A stretch of 14,656 nt of DNA from Methylocystis sp. (GTDB taxonomy: Bacteria; Pseudomonadota; Alphaproteobacteria; Rhizobiales; Beijerinckiaceae): assembly GCA_023253795.1 (NCBI GenBank), contig JALRFG010000036.1, forward strand, positions 1-14,656, in the 5' to 3' direction. Positions 1-7,990 of the stretch are shown piece after piece. Below the pieces are notes generated by a model that was given only the letters and a program-made list of their open reading frames with translations, had not been told where the DNA came from and did not search any database. Made by a program: the position numbers and the translations under genes. Every line of letters begins with the position of its first letter. Positions within the stretch are counted from its first letter, which is position 1.

Positions 1-1
1 C

Positions 2-541
2 GGCAGCGGCAAGAGCACGTTGCTGCATCTTGTCGGCGCGCTGGACGACGCTGACGCCGGCGAAATCCGGCTCGACGGCGTCGATATCGTGCGGCTGCCG
101 GAAAGCGCTAAAGCGACGGTGCGACGCGAAACCATTGGCGTTGTCTTTCAGCAGTTCAATCTGATCGCCAGCCTGACGGTCGGCGAAAATCTCGCCTTTC
201 AGGCCCGGCTCGCCAACCGTCTTGATCCCGACTGGCTGGCGCGACTGACGCAAAGGCTTGGCCTTGCTGGTCTGGTCGAGCGTTATCCGGAGCAACTTTC
301 CGGCGGCCAGCAGCAACGCGTCGCCATCGGTCGCGCCCTCGCCGCCCGGCCGCGACTTCTGCTCGCCGACGAGCCGACCGGCAATCTCGACGAGCCAACC
401 GGCGACGCCGCGCTGGCGCTGACGCTCGAACTGGTCGCAGAAACCGGCTGCGGGTTCCTGATGGTGACGCATAGCGCTCGCCTTGCGGCGCGACTGCAAC
501 GCCAGGCGACGCTCGAAGCAGGAGCGCTCGTTTCCGGATGA
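2..541 (+). CDS. ABC transporter ATP-binding protein, LolD/MacB type (5' end outside window)
   Basis: This is the ATPase subunit of an ABC exporter of the LolD/MacB/YbbA class, which powers an FtsX-type permease from the cytoplasmic face. The frame enters the window inside Walker A (GSGKST at once), so the true start lies upstream. Then come the Q-loop region (GVVFQQFNL), the ABC signature LSGGQQQRVAIGRALA, Walker B and D-loop (LLLADEPTGNLD) and the switch histidine (MVTHS). LADEPTGNLD is typical of this subfamily. The frame ends with TGA at 539-541, overlapping the ATG of the permease gene in an ATGA arrangement, so the two are translationally coupled. The substrate cannot be read from the ATPase; the neighbouring AttH-like gene points to an Att-type export system. 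The family is certain; the substrate is not. Confidence 0.93.
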   Translation, partial: GSGKSTLLHLVGALDDADAGEIRLDGVDIVRLPESAKATVRRETIGVVFQQFNLIASLTVGENLAFQARLANRLDPDWLARLTQRLGLAGLVERYPEQLSGGQQQRVAIGRALAARPRLLLADEPTGNLDEPTGDAALALTLELVAETGCGFLMVTHSARLAARLQRQATLEAGALVSG

Positions 542-3003
542 GACAGATTTTCTGGACGCTCGCTGCGCTCGCCAGCCATTGGCGCAAACATCCCGCCAAT
601 CTGGCGACCTTGTTGCTCGGACTCGCTATCGCCACCGCATTGTGGAGCGGCGTGCAGGCGCTCAATGCGCAGGCGCGGCGCAGCTATGATAGCGCGGCAG
701 CGGCCTTCACCGGCGGCAAGGCGCAAAATCTTGTCGCCGCGCAAGGCGGACTTTTCGCGCAGGATTTGTTCATCGCGCTGCGTCGCGCCGGCGTGAAAGT
801 CTCTCCGGCGCTCGAAGGCGCGGTGCGGATCGGCAAAAAGACCGTGCGGCTGATCGGCGTCGAACCGCTGACGCTGCCGCATGACGCGGGTCTCGCGCCG
901 CTCTCCGGCAATCGCAGCGCGACCAATATGTTGACCGGCGAAGGACAAAGCTTCGCCGCGCCGGACACGTTGCGCATATTGGGCGTGGACGTCAGCGATC
1001 GATCGGTTGTTGAGCCCGATTTCAGATTACCGCCGTTTGTTGCGCTGCCGGAAGCGCCACCGGGCGCCATCATTGTCGATATCGGCGTAGCGCAAAAAGC
1101 GCTTAACCGGCCTGCACGCTTGTCGCGTCTGATCGTCGCGCCGGATGCGCGGATTGATGCGGCGACGCTTCATGAGATCACGGGCGACAAGCTGCGGATC
1201 GTCGAGGCCGAAGAGGACAGCGATCTCGCGCGTCTCACCGACAGCTTTCATCTCAATCTCACCGCTTTCGGCCTGCTCGCTTTTCTGGTCGGCTTCTTCA
1301 TCGTCAACGCTTCCTTCGGTCTGGCGTTCGAACAACGATTGCCTTTGCTGCGCACGTTGAGAGCTTTGGGCGTTTCCGGACGCGCGCAGATAGCGGCGAT
1401 GCTCATCGAACTCGCAGCCTTCACCCTCTTCGCCGGCGGCGCCGGCGTGATCGGCGGCTATCTCATCGCCGCCGCGCTGTTGCCGGATGTCGCCGCCAGC
1501 CTCGAAGGACTCTATGGCGCGCAAATCTCCGGAAGATTGACGCTTGATGCGCGCTGGATGATTTCCGCGCTTGCCATGGCGGGCGGCGGCGCGCTGTTCG
1601 CCGGCGCCGGCGGCCTGGTCAAAACATTCAATCTGCCGGTTCTCAGCGTCGCGCGGCCCATCGCCTGGCGCGAGGCGCATCGCCGCTATCTCATGCGACA
1701 GGCGATCTTCGCCGCGCTTTCCCTGATCGTCGCGGTCCTCGCCGACCGTTTCGCCGATACGCTCGAGGGCGGCTTTGTGGTGATCGCTGCGACGCTGCTT
1801 GGCGTCGCTCTGTTACTGCCGCTGGCGCTGGAAGCATTGCTGCGCCTTGGTGAAACACTGTCCCGCGCGCCGCTGACGCGCTGGTTTTTCGCCGATGGAC
1901 GACAGGAAATCTCGGGTCTGTCGCTGGCGCTGATGGCGCTGCTACTGGCGCTGGCGACCAATATTGGCGTCGGCGGCATGGTCGAGGGATTTCGCCGCAC
2001 CTTCACCGGCTGGCTCGATGAAAGACTTGTCGCCGAAATCTATTATGAGGCGGCGACGCCGGCCGACGCGCGCGACATCGAAAACTGGGCGCGCACAGAC
2101 AAAGAGATCGCGACGATCCTGCCGGTCTGGCGCACCAAAACCCGCATTGGCGATTGGCCGGTTGAAGTGATGGGCATGACGCCGCACGAGACCTATAGCG
2201 AACATTTCCCGCTCAACGCCGCGCAGCCGGATGTCTGGCGCATCTTGCATGAAACGGATGCGGCGCTGGTCAGCGAACAACTGGCGCGACGGCTGAAACT
2301 GGCACCCGGCGACAGTTTCGATCTGCCGACGACCGGCGACCTCTGGCGCGTGCGCGTCGCCGGCATTTTCCCTGATTACGGCAATCCGAAAGGTCAGATA
2401 CGTCTTGATCATGCGCGGCTGGCGCAACATTTCTCCGACGCTTCCGGCGTGCATTACAGTCTGCGCGTCGCTCCGGAAGCGACGGCGCGCGTGATGACGC
2501 GAATGCAGGAAAAATTCGGCGCGCGGATCACGCGGATCATCGATCAGGCGGAGGTCAAGAAAATCTCCAATGAAATTTTCGAGCGCACATTCACCGTCAC
2601 CACCGCGCTGAACGCGCTGACCCTGATTGTCTCCGCCATCGCGCTTTTCGCCAGCCTGTTGACGCTGAGCAATCTGCGGCTGGCGCATGTCGCGCCGGTA
2701 TGGGCGATCGGCGTCACCCGTACGCGGCTGGCGCTGATGGAGATGCTGCGCATTCTCGTCTTCGCCGCAGGGGCCGCCGTGCTCGCCATTCCGCTCGGCC
2801 TGTTCATGACCTGGGCGCTGGTCGCCATCGTTAATGTCGTCGCATTTGGCTGGCGACTGCCGATGCATGTATTTCCGCTGCATTGGCTGACGGTCTTTGT
2901 CATTGCGCTGATCACCGCGCTTTTCGCCGGGCTGGCGCCAGTGATGCGGCTGGCGCGCACGGCGCCGGTGGATTTGCTGAAAGTCTTCGCCAATGAACGC
3001 TAG
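538..3003 (+). CDS. FtsX-type ABC transporter permease, duplicated (YbbP/AttFG-like)
   Basis: This 821-residue inner-membrane permease is the partner of the upstream ATPase. One hydrophobic segment lies near residues 20-40. After a long extracytoplasmic domain comes a first FtsX-type block with segments near 240-262, 283-312 and 340-362. Two to three further segments follow at about 385-480, then a second extracytoplasmic domain, then a second FtsX block near 690-712, 735-770 and 783-803. About ten segments in this pattern fit a duplicated permease of the YbbP type rather than single-domain LolC/E. The start is fixed by the ATGA overlap with the ATPase, and the stop overlaps the next gene by 11 bases. 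Mechanotransmission rather than classical channel transport is known for MacB-like members; applying that here is inference. Confidence 0.92.
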   Translation: MRQIFWTLAALASHWRKHPANLATLLLGLAIATALWSGVQALNAQARRSYDSAAAAFTGGKAQNLVAAQGGLFAQDLFIALRRAGVKVSPALEGAVRIGKKTVRLIGVEPLTLPHDAGLAPLSGNRSATNMLTGEGQSFAAPDTLRILGVDVSDRSVVEPDFRLPPFVALPEAPPGAIIVDIGVAQKALNRPARLSRLIVAPDARIDAATLHEITGDKLRIVEAEEDSDLARLTDSFHLNLTAFGLLAFLVGFFIVNASFGLAFEQRLPLLRTLRALGVSGRAQIAAMLIELAAFTLFAGGAGVIGGYLIAAALLPDVAASLEGLYGAQISGRLTLDARWMISALAMAGGGALFAGAGGLVKTFNLPVLSVARPIAWREAHRRYLMRQAIFAALSLIVAVLADRFADTLEGGFVVIAATLLGVALLLPLALEALLRLGETLSRAPLTRWFFADGRQEISGLSLALMALLLALATNIGVGGMVEGFRRTFTGWLDERLVAEIYYEAATPADARDIENWARTDKEIATILPVWRTKTRIGDWPVEVMGMTPHETYSEHFPLNAAQPDVWRILHETDAALVSEQLARRLKLAPGDSFDLPTTGDLWRVRVAGIFPDYGNPKGQIRLDHARLAQHFSDASGVHYSLRVAPEATARVMTRMQEKFGARITRIIDQAEVKKISNEIFERTFTVTTALNALTLIVSAIALFASLLTLSNLRLAHVAPVWAIGVTRTRLALMEMLRILVFAAGAAVLAIPLGLFMTWALVAIVNVVAFGWRLPMHVFPLHWLTVFVIALITALFAGLAPVMRLARTAPVDLLKVFANER

Positions 3004-4036
3004 GCTGTTTGCGCTGCTATTGCTGGCGTTGGCGCCCATTACGGCGCGCGCCGCCGATTATAGCTGGCTGGGCGCCGCCGCGCCGGAATTTGCGCTGCCG
3101 AAACCGGATACGCCGATCCTCTTCCCGCAAGACCACGCCGCCCATCCCGCCTTTCGCACCGAATGGTGGTATCTCACCGCCAATCTCACGGGCGACGATG
3201 GCCAGGCCTATGGCGCGCAATGGACTCTGTTTCGTTATGCGCTCGAAGCGCGCGACGGCGCCGGATGGGACAGTCGCACAGCGTGGATGGGTCACGCCGC
3301 GCTCACCAGCGCCACCGAACATGTGTTCGCGCAAAGCATGGCGCGTGGCGGCGTCGGTCAGGCCGGCGTCGACAATGCGCCGTTTCACGCTTTCATCGAC
3401 GATTGGTTCTTCGATGCGCGCGACGCCGATTTCTCTACCGGCGCGCTCCACGCGCGCGGCCCGCGTTTCGCTTATACGCTCACGCTGACGCGTCACGGAC
3501 CCTTCGTGCTGCAAGGCGACAAGGGCTACAGCCGCAAGGCGGGCGAAGGTCAGGCGTCGCATTACTACAGCCAGCCTTTTTTCACGGCCGACGGAACGCT
3601 GACGCTCGACGGCAAGGACATTCATGTTACCGGCCGCGCCTGGATGGACCGCGAATGGAGCAGCCAGACGATGGCGCCGGATCAGAAAGGCTGGGACTGG
3701 TTTTCCCTGCATCTCGCATCGGGCGACCATGTGATGCTGTTCCGTCAACGCGGCGCACATGATTATCGATCCGGCAACTGGATCGCGCCCGACGGCGGCG
3801 TCACGCAGCTTGCCGGCGACGACATTGTCGTCGAACCACTGGCGCAGACCATCATCGACGAACGCAACCTGCCGACGCGCTGGCGTGTGCAGGTGAAAAG
3901 CCGCAGCCTCGACATCGAAACCGCGCCGCTCAATCCAAAAAGCTGGATGGGAACCAGCTTTCCCTATTGGGAAGGGCCGATCACGCTTTCCGGCTCGACG
4001 ACGGGCGCGGGCTATCTCGAAATGACCGGCTATTAA
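2993..4036 (+). CDS. secreted lipocalin-like / CrtC-family protein, AttH-like component
   Basis: This 347-residue exported protein belongs to the AttH/carotenoid 1,2-hydratase-like (CrtC, double lipocalin-like fold) family. A signal peptide covers about residues 1-20 (Leu/Ala-rich, ending ARA-A). Two motifs support the family: EWWYLTANLTG near residue 57, and DREWSSQTM near residue 219, followed by GWDWFSLHL and HVMLFRQR. AttH proteins are encoded with a LolD-like ATPase and FtsX-like permeases, exactly the order seen here. They are thought to act outside the inner membrane on a lipid or hydrophobic cargo. The start overlaps the permease stop by 11 bases, so coupled translation is likely. No carotenoid genes are nearby, so a hydratase role is unlikely. 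The substrate is unknown. Confidence 0.88.
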   Translation: MNARLFALLLLALAPITARAADYSWLGAAAPEFALPKPDTPILFPQDHAAHPAFRTEWWYLTANLTGDDGQAYGAQWTLFRYALEARDGAGWDSRTAWMGHAALTSATEHVFAQSMARGGVGQAGVDNAPFHAFIDDWFFDARDADFSTGALHARGPRFAYTLTLTRHGPFVLQGDKGYSRKAGEGQASHYYSQPFFTADGTLTLDGKDIHVTGRAWMDREWSSQTMAPDQKGWDWFSLHLASGDHVMLFRQRGAHDYRSGNWIAPDGGVTQLAGDDIVVEPLAQTIIDERNLPTRWRVQVKSRSLDIETAPLNPKSWMGTSFPYWEGPITLSGSTTGAGYLEMTGY

Positions 4037-4062
4037 GCCGGACTCCGTTTTACGGTCGTCGC

Positions 4063-4078
4063 GTTCATTGCTATGAAC
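4063..4078. promoter_or_regulatory. perfect inverted repeat upstream of the HupE-like gene (candidate operator)
   Basis: GTTCAT-TGCT-ATGAAC is a perfect 6-bp dyad with a 4-base centre. It lies in the 87-base gap, about 45 bases before the start of the HupE/UreJ-like gene. Its position suits an operator or 5'-UTR hairpin. It does not resemble the classical long-spaced NikR site (GTATGA-N16-TCATAC), so no regulator is assigned. Confidence 0.3.
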
Positions 4079-4123
4079 AGGTGAAACAAGGCGCGGCGAG
4101 CGGCGACGAGGGAAGCAAGGTCG

Positions 4124-5218
4124 ATGACTAAAGTATTGAATAATATTATTCTTTCGATCTTCATCGGCCTCCTCTTCCTGCTGCCTGCCGAGGCGCACAC
4201 CCCCGACATTTCGACCGCCAAGATCACGCCGCAAGACAATCGCGTCTATCTCGTCGACGTCGGCTTTCTCGCCACCGACCTCGAACGCATGTTTCAGGAT
4301 ACGATGAACGAACGCGCCGACGTTGATCTGTCGCCGCCCGGCGTTCTGGAGACGGAAATCGGCAAATTCGTCGCCAAGCGCGTCGCCATGCGCGACGAGA
4401 CCGGTCGCGCCTGCATCGCATCGGTCGAAAAATCCGGCGAGGACCCGAGCAATCAGGATAGCGCGCTGGTGGTGATGCGCTTCGATTGCGGCAGCGCCAA
4501 CGGCAAAGCGCATTATGACGCAACGAAGCTGCTGGCGCAGCAGGGCGCCAAAGGCAAACATCTTGTCACGGTGATCGGTGGCGACAACGCCGGCGAAACC
4601 ATGCTCTATCCCACTGATCCGCCGCTCGATCTCAGCAAGCCGCTGGAGACGACCGGGCAATTGATGTGGAAGTTCCTGCACGCCGGCGTCGAACATATCG
4701 TCACCGGCTATGATCATCTGTGCTTCCTGTTCGCGCTGGTTCTGTGGGCGACGCGCTTGATGCCGGTGGTGAAGATCGTCACCGCCTTCACCATCTCGCA
4801 TTCGATCACGCTGTCGCTGGCGGCGCTGAAAATCTTCACCCTGCCCTCAAGCCTGGTGGAGGCGCTGATCGCCGCTTCGATCATCTTCGTCGCCGTCGAG
4901 AACTATTTCTCGCGCGATGTCGATAATCGCTGGCGCAACACCTTCCTGTTCGGCTTCATTCACGGCTTTGGCTTCGCCAGCGCGCTCACAGAAATGGGCG
5001 TGCCACAGGGCGGCGTGATCCCGGCGCTCGCGGCGTTCAATATTGGCGTTGAACTGGGCCAGGTCGCCATCGTGCTGCCGCTGATGCCGGTTCTGTTCGC
5101 CATCGACAAGATGACCGGCGGCAAACGCAGCGAAAAGCTGGTTTACGTCCTCTCGGCGCTGATCGCCATTGCGGGCGTGTTCTGGTTCCTGCAACGGATC
5201 GGCGTCGTCCCGGAATAA
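4124..5218 (+). CDS. HupE/UreJ-family membrane protein, probable nickel-linked transporter
   Basis: This 364-residue membrane protein matches the HupE/UreJ_2 group. A signal peptide or first membrane segment covers residues 1-24 (ending AEA-HT). An extracytoplasmic domain runs to about residue 175. A polytopic C-terminal half then begins with the family hallmark HAGVEHIVTGYDHLCFLF (about residues 186-203) and later carries the second hallmark FIHGFGFAS near residue 279. About six or seven membrane segments follow the soluble domain. HupE and UreJ proteins are linked to nickel (or cobalt) entry for hydrogenase and urease. No such enzyme is encoded here, but a His-rich exported peptide and nikR follow directly, which supports nickel handling. 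Upstream, GGAAG at 4110-4114 is a plausible ribosome-binding site. The transported metal and direction are inference. Confidence 0.85.
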   Translation: MTKVLNNIILSIFIGLLFLLPAEAHTPDISTAKITPQDNRVYLVDVGFLATDLERMFQDTMNERADVDLSPPGVLETEIGKFVAKRVAMRDETGRACIASVEKSGEDPSNQDSALVVMRFDCGSANGKAHYDATKLLAQQGAKGKHLVTVIGGDNAGETMLYPTDPPLDLSKPLETTGQLMWKFLHAGVEHIVTGYDHLCFLFALVLWATRLMPVVKIVTAFTISHSITLSLAALKIFTLPSSLVEALIAASIIFVAVENYFSRDVDNRWRNTFLFGFIHGFGFASALTEMGVPQGGVIPALAAFNIGVELGQVAIVLPLMPVLFAIDKMTGGKRSEKLVYVLSALIAIAGVFWFLQRIGVVPE

Positions 5219-5239
5219 GGCCGGCCCCGGCATGCAGAT

Positions 5240-5278
5240 GACATCATTTTGTCCTATTCCTGCTCCAGGGTCCGATAT
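5240..5278 (+). promoter_or_regulatory. weak promoter-like sequence before the His-rich peptide gene
   Basis: TTGTCC (5249-5254) and CGATAT (5273-5278) are 18 bases apart, about 37 bases upstream of the peptide start. A short dyad GACA-N6-TGTC (5240-5253) overlaps the -35 element and could be a regulator site. Both matches are weak. Confidence 0.25.
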
Positions 5279-5314
5279 CCGCGAATAAACCGCGCGATTA
5301 ACCGGGAGCGTCGC

Positions 5315-5494
5315 ATGATGTCGGGATCTTGTTTCAGGACTATTGGCCTCGCCGTTCTGGCGCTGGTCGCCTCGAATTTCGCCGCCATCGCCCATCCGGC
5401 GAACGCCTCGACGCGTCCGGGCGATCACCAGCATTATCACTGCCACCAGAGCCAGATGTGCCACTCGCACGATCACGACGGCGCGCATCACTGA
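5315..5494 (+). CDS. small exported His-rich metal-binding peptide
   Basis: This is a 59-residue product. Residues 1-31 form a signal peptide (hydrophobic core GLAVLALVASNFAAIA, then ANA-S). The short mature tail ends in clustered HQHYHCHQ and CHSHDHDGAHH, giving ten His and two Cys after the hydrophobic core. The first ATG of the ATG-ATG pair is chosen because GGGAG lies about 6 bases upstream; an in-frame ATG at 5249 would add 22 charged residues ahead of the signal peptide and is unlikely. It sits between a HupE-like gene and nikR and is closed by a strong terminator. A periplasmic Ni(II)/Zn(II) buffer or delivery peptide is the natural inference. I recognise no named family. Confidence 0.75.
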   Translation: MMSGSCFRTIGLAVLALVASNFAAIAHPANASTRPGDHQHYHCHQSQMCHSHDHDGAHH

Positions 5495-5520
5495 CGCCTT
5501 GAGGCTCATGCCCCATTTCG

Positions 5521-5552
5521 GGCCGGTCGCCGAACAGCGACCGGCCTTTTTT
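5521..5552 (+). terminator. rho-independent terminator after the His-rich peptide gene
   Basis: A perfect 10-bp GC-rich stem (5521-5530 with 5537-5546) and 6-base loop are followed directly by six T. It ends the HupE/His-rich transcript and separates it from nikR, which must therefore have its own promoter in 5553-5600. Confidence 0.93.
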
Positions 5553-5607
5553 GCTTTGGTTCGCCGCGTGGCGTATTTCTGGAGATAATTGGTCCGGGAG
5601 ACGCCTG

Positions 5608-6063
5608 ATGCAACGCGTGACGATGACATTCGACGACGACCTGATGGACGATCTCGACGCTTATATGAAGCAGTCGGGCCATCAGAGCCGGTCGGAAGCT
5701 GTGCGCGATCTGGTTCGCGCCGCTCTGCTCAAGAAACCCGAGACCGACGATCCCAATCGTCGCTGCGTTGGCGCGGCGGTTTACGTCTATGATCACGAGA
5801 CGCGCGAACTCGCCAAGCGCATCCTGCACGACCATCATGCGCATGATGAATTATCCATCGCCTCATTGCATGTGCATCTCGACGAACATTCCTGCCTTGA
5901 AGTGTCGCTGCTGCGCGGCCCCCGGCATGAAGTCGAACATTTCGGCCGTCATCTGATCGCCGAACGCGGCGTGCGCTATGGCGAACTCGTCGTCGTTCCG
6001 GCTGACGCCGAGAAACGCGAGAAAGCGTCGCAAGGTCATCACACGCACGACCATACGCATTAA
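5608..6063 (+). CDS. nikR: nickel-responsive transcriptional regulator NikR
   Basis: This 151-residue DNA-binding metalloregulator represses nickel uptake genes when Ni(II) is bound. The N-terminal ribbon-helix-helix covers residues 1-45 (beta strand QRVTMTF, then SRSEAVRDLV). The C-terminal ACT-like nickel domain keeps the square-planar site: His77, His88, His90 and Cys96, matching E. coli NikR His76/87/89/Cys95 with one residue offset. The tail ends GHHTHDHTH, an additional His-rich metal-binding extension. The ATG at 5608 is chosen because GGGAG precedes it and QRVTMTFDDD is the usual NikR N-terminus; the ATG at 5551 would start inside the preceding terminator. Likely targets are its own promoter and the HupE/His-rich transcript upstream, which is inferred from adjacency. 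Confidence 0.95.
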   Translation: MQRVTMTFDDDLMDDLDAYMKQSGHQSRSEAVRDLVRAALLKKPETDDPNRRCVGAAVYVYDHETRELAKRILHDHHAHDELSIASLHVHLDEHSCLEVSLLRGPRHEVEHFGRHLIAERGVRYGELVVVPADAEKREKASQGHHTHDHTH

Positions 6064-6107
6064 GCGTTCCGCCTTCCTCCCGCACATCATCACCGGATAA
6101 ACACGCG

Positions 6108-7946
6108 ATGGCGCCGCCGCCTCTTCTTAGCCTTCAGGGCGCGATGCTGACGCTCGGCGGTAAGCCGCTGCTCGACGGCGCCGATCTTTCTGTCGCGCCC
6201 GGTGCGCGCATTTGTCTTGTCGGCCGCAACGGTTCCGGCAAATCGACGTTGCTCAAGATCGCCGCCGGCGAGATCGAAGCCGACGCCGGCGTGCGGTTTC
6301 TGCAACCCGGCGCATCATTGCGTTATTTGCCGCAGGAGCCGGATTTCTCCGGCTTCCCCACCACCGCCGCCTATGCCGAAGCCGGGCTGGGGCCGCTCGA
6401 CGATCCGCATGTCGCGCTCAGCCTGTTGCGCGATCTTGGCCTGAGCGGCGCCGAAAATCCGATGACGCTTTCGGGCGGCGAAGCGCGCCGCGCCGCGCTG
6501 GCGCGCGTGCTGGCGCCCGAACCCGATATTCTGCTGCTCGACGAACCAACCAACCATCTCGATCTGCCGACCATTCTCTGGCTGGAAGAGAGGCTGGCGC
6601 GCCTGCGCTCGGCGATGGTGCTGATCAGCCATGATCGACGCTTCCTGCAGGATCTCACCCGCGAGACGGTCTGGATCGACCGTGGCCGCGCCCGGCATCT
6701 TGCGCGCGGCTTCTCCGAATTCGAAGCGTGGCGCGACCGCGAACTCGAAGAAGAAGACAAGCAGCAGCACAAGCTCGATCGCAAAATCGTCGCCGAAGAA
6801 CATTGGCTGCGCCATGGCGTTTCCGGCCGACGCAAGCGCAACGTCAAACGTCTCGCGGGGCTGCAAACGCTGCGCGCCGAACGTCGGCAGCGCGTGATGC
6901 CGACTGGTGACGTCAAGCTGGAAGCGAGCGAAGCCCAGATCTCCGGCAAACTGGTGATCGAAGCGCTCAAGCTGCACAAGGCCTGGGGCGATCGCGTGAT
7001 CGTCGATAATTTCACAACCCGCGTCTTGCGCGGCGATCGTTTGGGCATTGTCGGCGCCAATGGCGCAGGCAAGACGACACTGGTCAATCTGCTGACCGGC
7101 GCGCTGGCGCCCGACTCCGGCAAGGTGAAGCTCGGCGCCAATCTGGACATGGCGACGCTCGACCAAAGCCGCGCCAGCCTCAAACCCGACACCACATTAC
7201 AGGACGCGCTCACCGGCGGCGGCTCGGACACCGTCGAGATCAATGGCGAGCGACGCCATGTCGTCGGCTATATGAAAGACTTTCTATTCAAGCCGGAACA
7301 AGCGCGCACGCCTATCGGCAAACTCTCCGGCGGCGAGCGTGGCCGCCTGATGCTGGCGCGCGCACTGGCGAAGCCTTCGAACCTGCTGGTTCTCGATGAG
7401 CCGACGAATGATCTCGATCTTGAGACGCTCGACCTGCTGGAGGAAATGCTCGCCGATTATCCCGGCACATTGATCGTGGTCAGCCATGATCGCGATTTTC
7501 TCGATCGCGTGGCGACCAGCGTCTTGATGAGCGAAGGCGACGGCCGCTGGTTTGAATATGCCGGCGGCTACAGCGACATGATCGCGCAGCGCGGCATGGG
7601 CGTCGAAGCGCGCGGCGTCGAAGCGCGCGGCGCCGATGCGCCGGCACGCGAGAACGCGAAAGAAAAGCCATCAAAGGAAAAACCCGCCGGCGACAAGCCC
7701 GCGCCAAAAGCGAAGCTCTCCTTCAAGGAGCAACACGCGCTCACGACGCTGCCGAAGAAAATGGACGAGTTGCGCGACAAGCGCACAAAGCTACAAGCGT
7801 TGCTCGATGATCCCGAACTCTATGCGCGTGATCCGGCGAAATTCGCCAAGGCGAGCGAAATGCTCGGCGGCGTTGAAACGGAACTCGCCGCCGCCGAAGA
7901 GGAATGGCTGGAGCTCGAAATCAGGCGCGAGACGCTGGAGGGCTAG
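6108..7946 (+). CDS. uup: ABC-F family ATPase, Uup type
   Basis: This 612-residue soluble protein has two fused ABC domains and no membrane segments, as in ABC-F proteins, which act on ribosomes. Domain 1 has Walker A GRNGSGKST (39-47), signature LSGGEARR (near 121) and Walker B LLLDEPTNHLD (near 142). A charged helical linker around residues 205-270 contains many Glu, Lys and Arg. Domain 2 has GANGAGKTT (near 315), LSGGERGR (near 406) and LVLDEPTNDLD (near 427). A C-terminal coiled coil (about 535-612, starting KLSFKEQ and ending EEWLELE) is the Uup hallmark; EttA lacks it. Uup is known from ribosome-associated and DNA-stability phenotypes. A 15-base tandem duplication (7601-7630) lies in the flexible segment before the coiled coil. 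The start follows nikR by 44 bases with only a weak ribosome site. Confidence 0.93.
   Translation: MAPPPLLSLQGAMLTLGGKPLLDGADLSVAPGARICLVGRNGSGKSTLLKIAAGEIEADAGVRFLQPGASLRYLPQEPDFSGFPTTAAYAEAGLGPLDDPHVALSLLRDLGLSGAENPMTLSGGEARRAALARVLAPEPDILLLDEPTNHLDLPTILWLEERLARLRSAMVLISHDRRFLQDLTRETVWIDRGRARHLARGFSEFEAWRDRELEEEDKQQHKLDRKIVAEEHWLRHGVSGRRKRNVKRLAGLQTLRAERRQRVMPTGDVKLEASEAQISGKLVIEALKLHKAWGDRVIVDNFTTRVLRGDRLGIVGANGAGKTTLVNLLTGALAPDSGKVKLGANLDMATLDQSRASLKPDTTLQDALTGGGSDTVEINGERRHVVGYMKDFLFKPEQARTPIGKLSGGERGRLMLARALAKPSNLLVLDEPTNDLDLETLDLLEEMLADYPGTLIVVSHDRDFLDRVATSVLMSEGDGRWFEYAGGYSDMIAQRGMGVEARGVEARGADAPARENAKEKPSKEKPAGDKPAPKAKLSFKEQHALTTLPKKMDELRDKRTKLQALLDDPELYARDPAKFAKASEMLGGVETELAAAEEEWLELEIRRETLEG
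7601..7630. repeat. two perfect 15-base tandem copies inside uup
   Basis: CGTCGAAGCGCGCGG occurs twice without interruption. In frame it duplicates VEARG in the linker between ABC domain 2 and the coiled coil. It is probably a slippage product in low-constraint sequence. Confidence 0.9.
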
Positions 7947-7990
7947 CCCGACGATTTGCATCGCCGCCGTTTGCGCGTAGTCTTGCCTGC

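Noticed and set aside
3017..4801. Minus-strand open frame of 594 codons
   Set aside because: It is antisense to the AttH-like and HupE-like genes, which have clear family motifs. Long antisense frames are common in GC-rich DNA.
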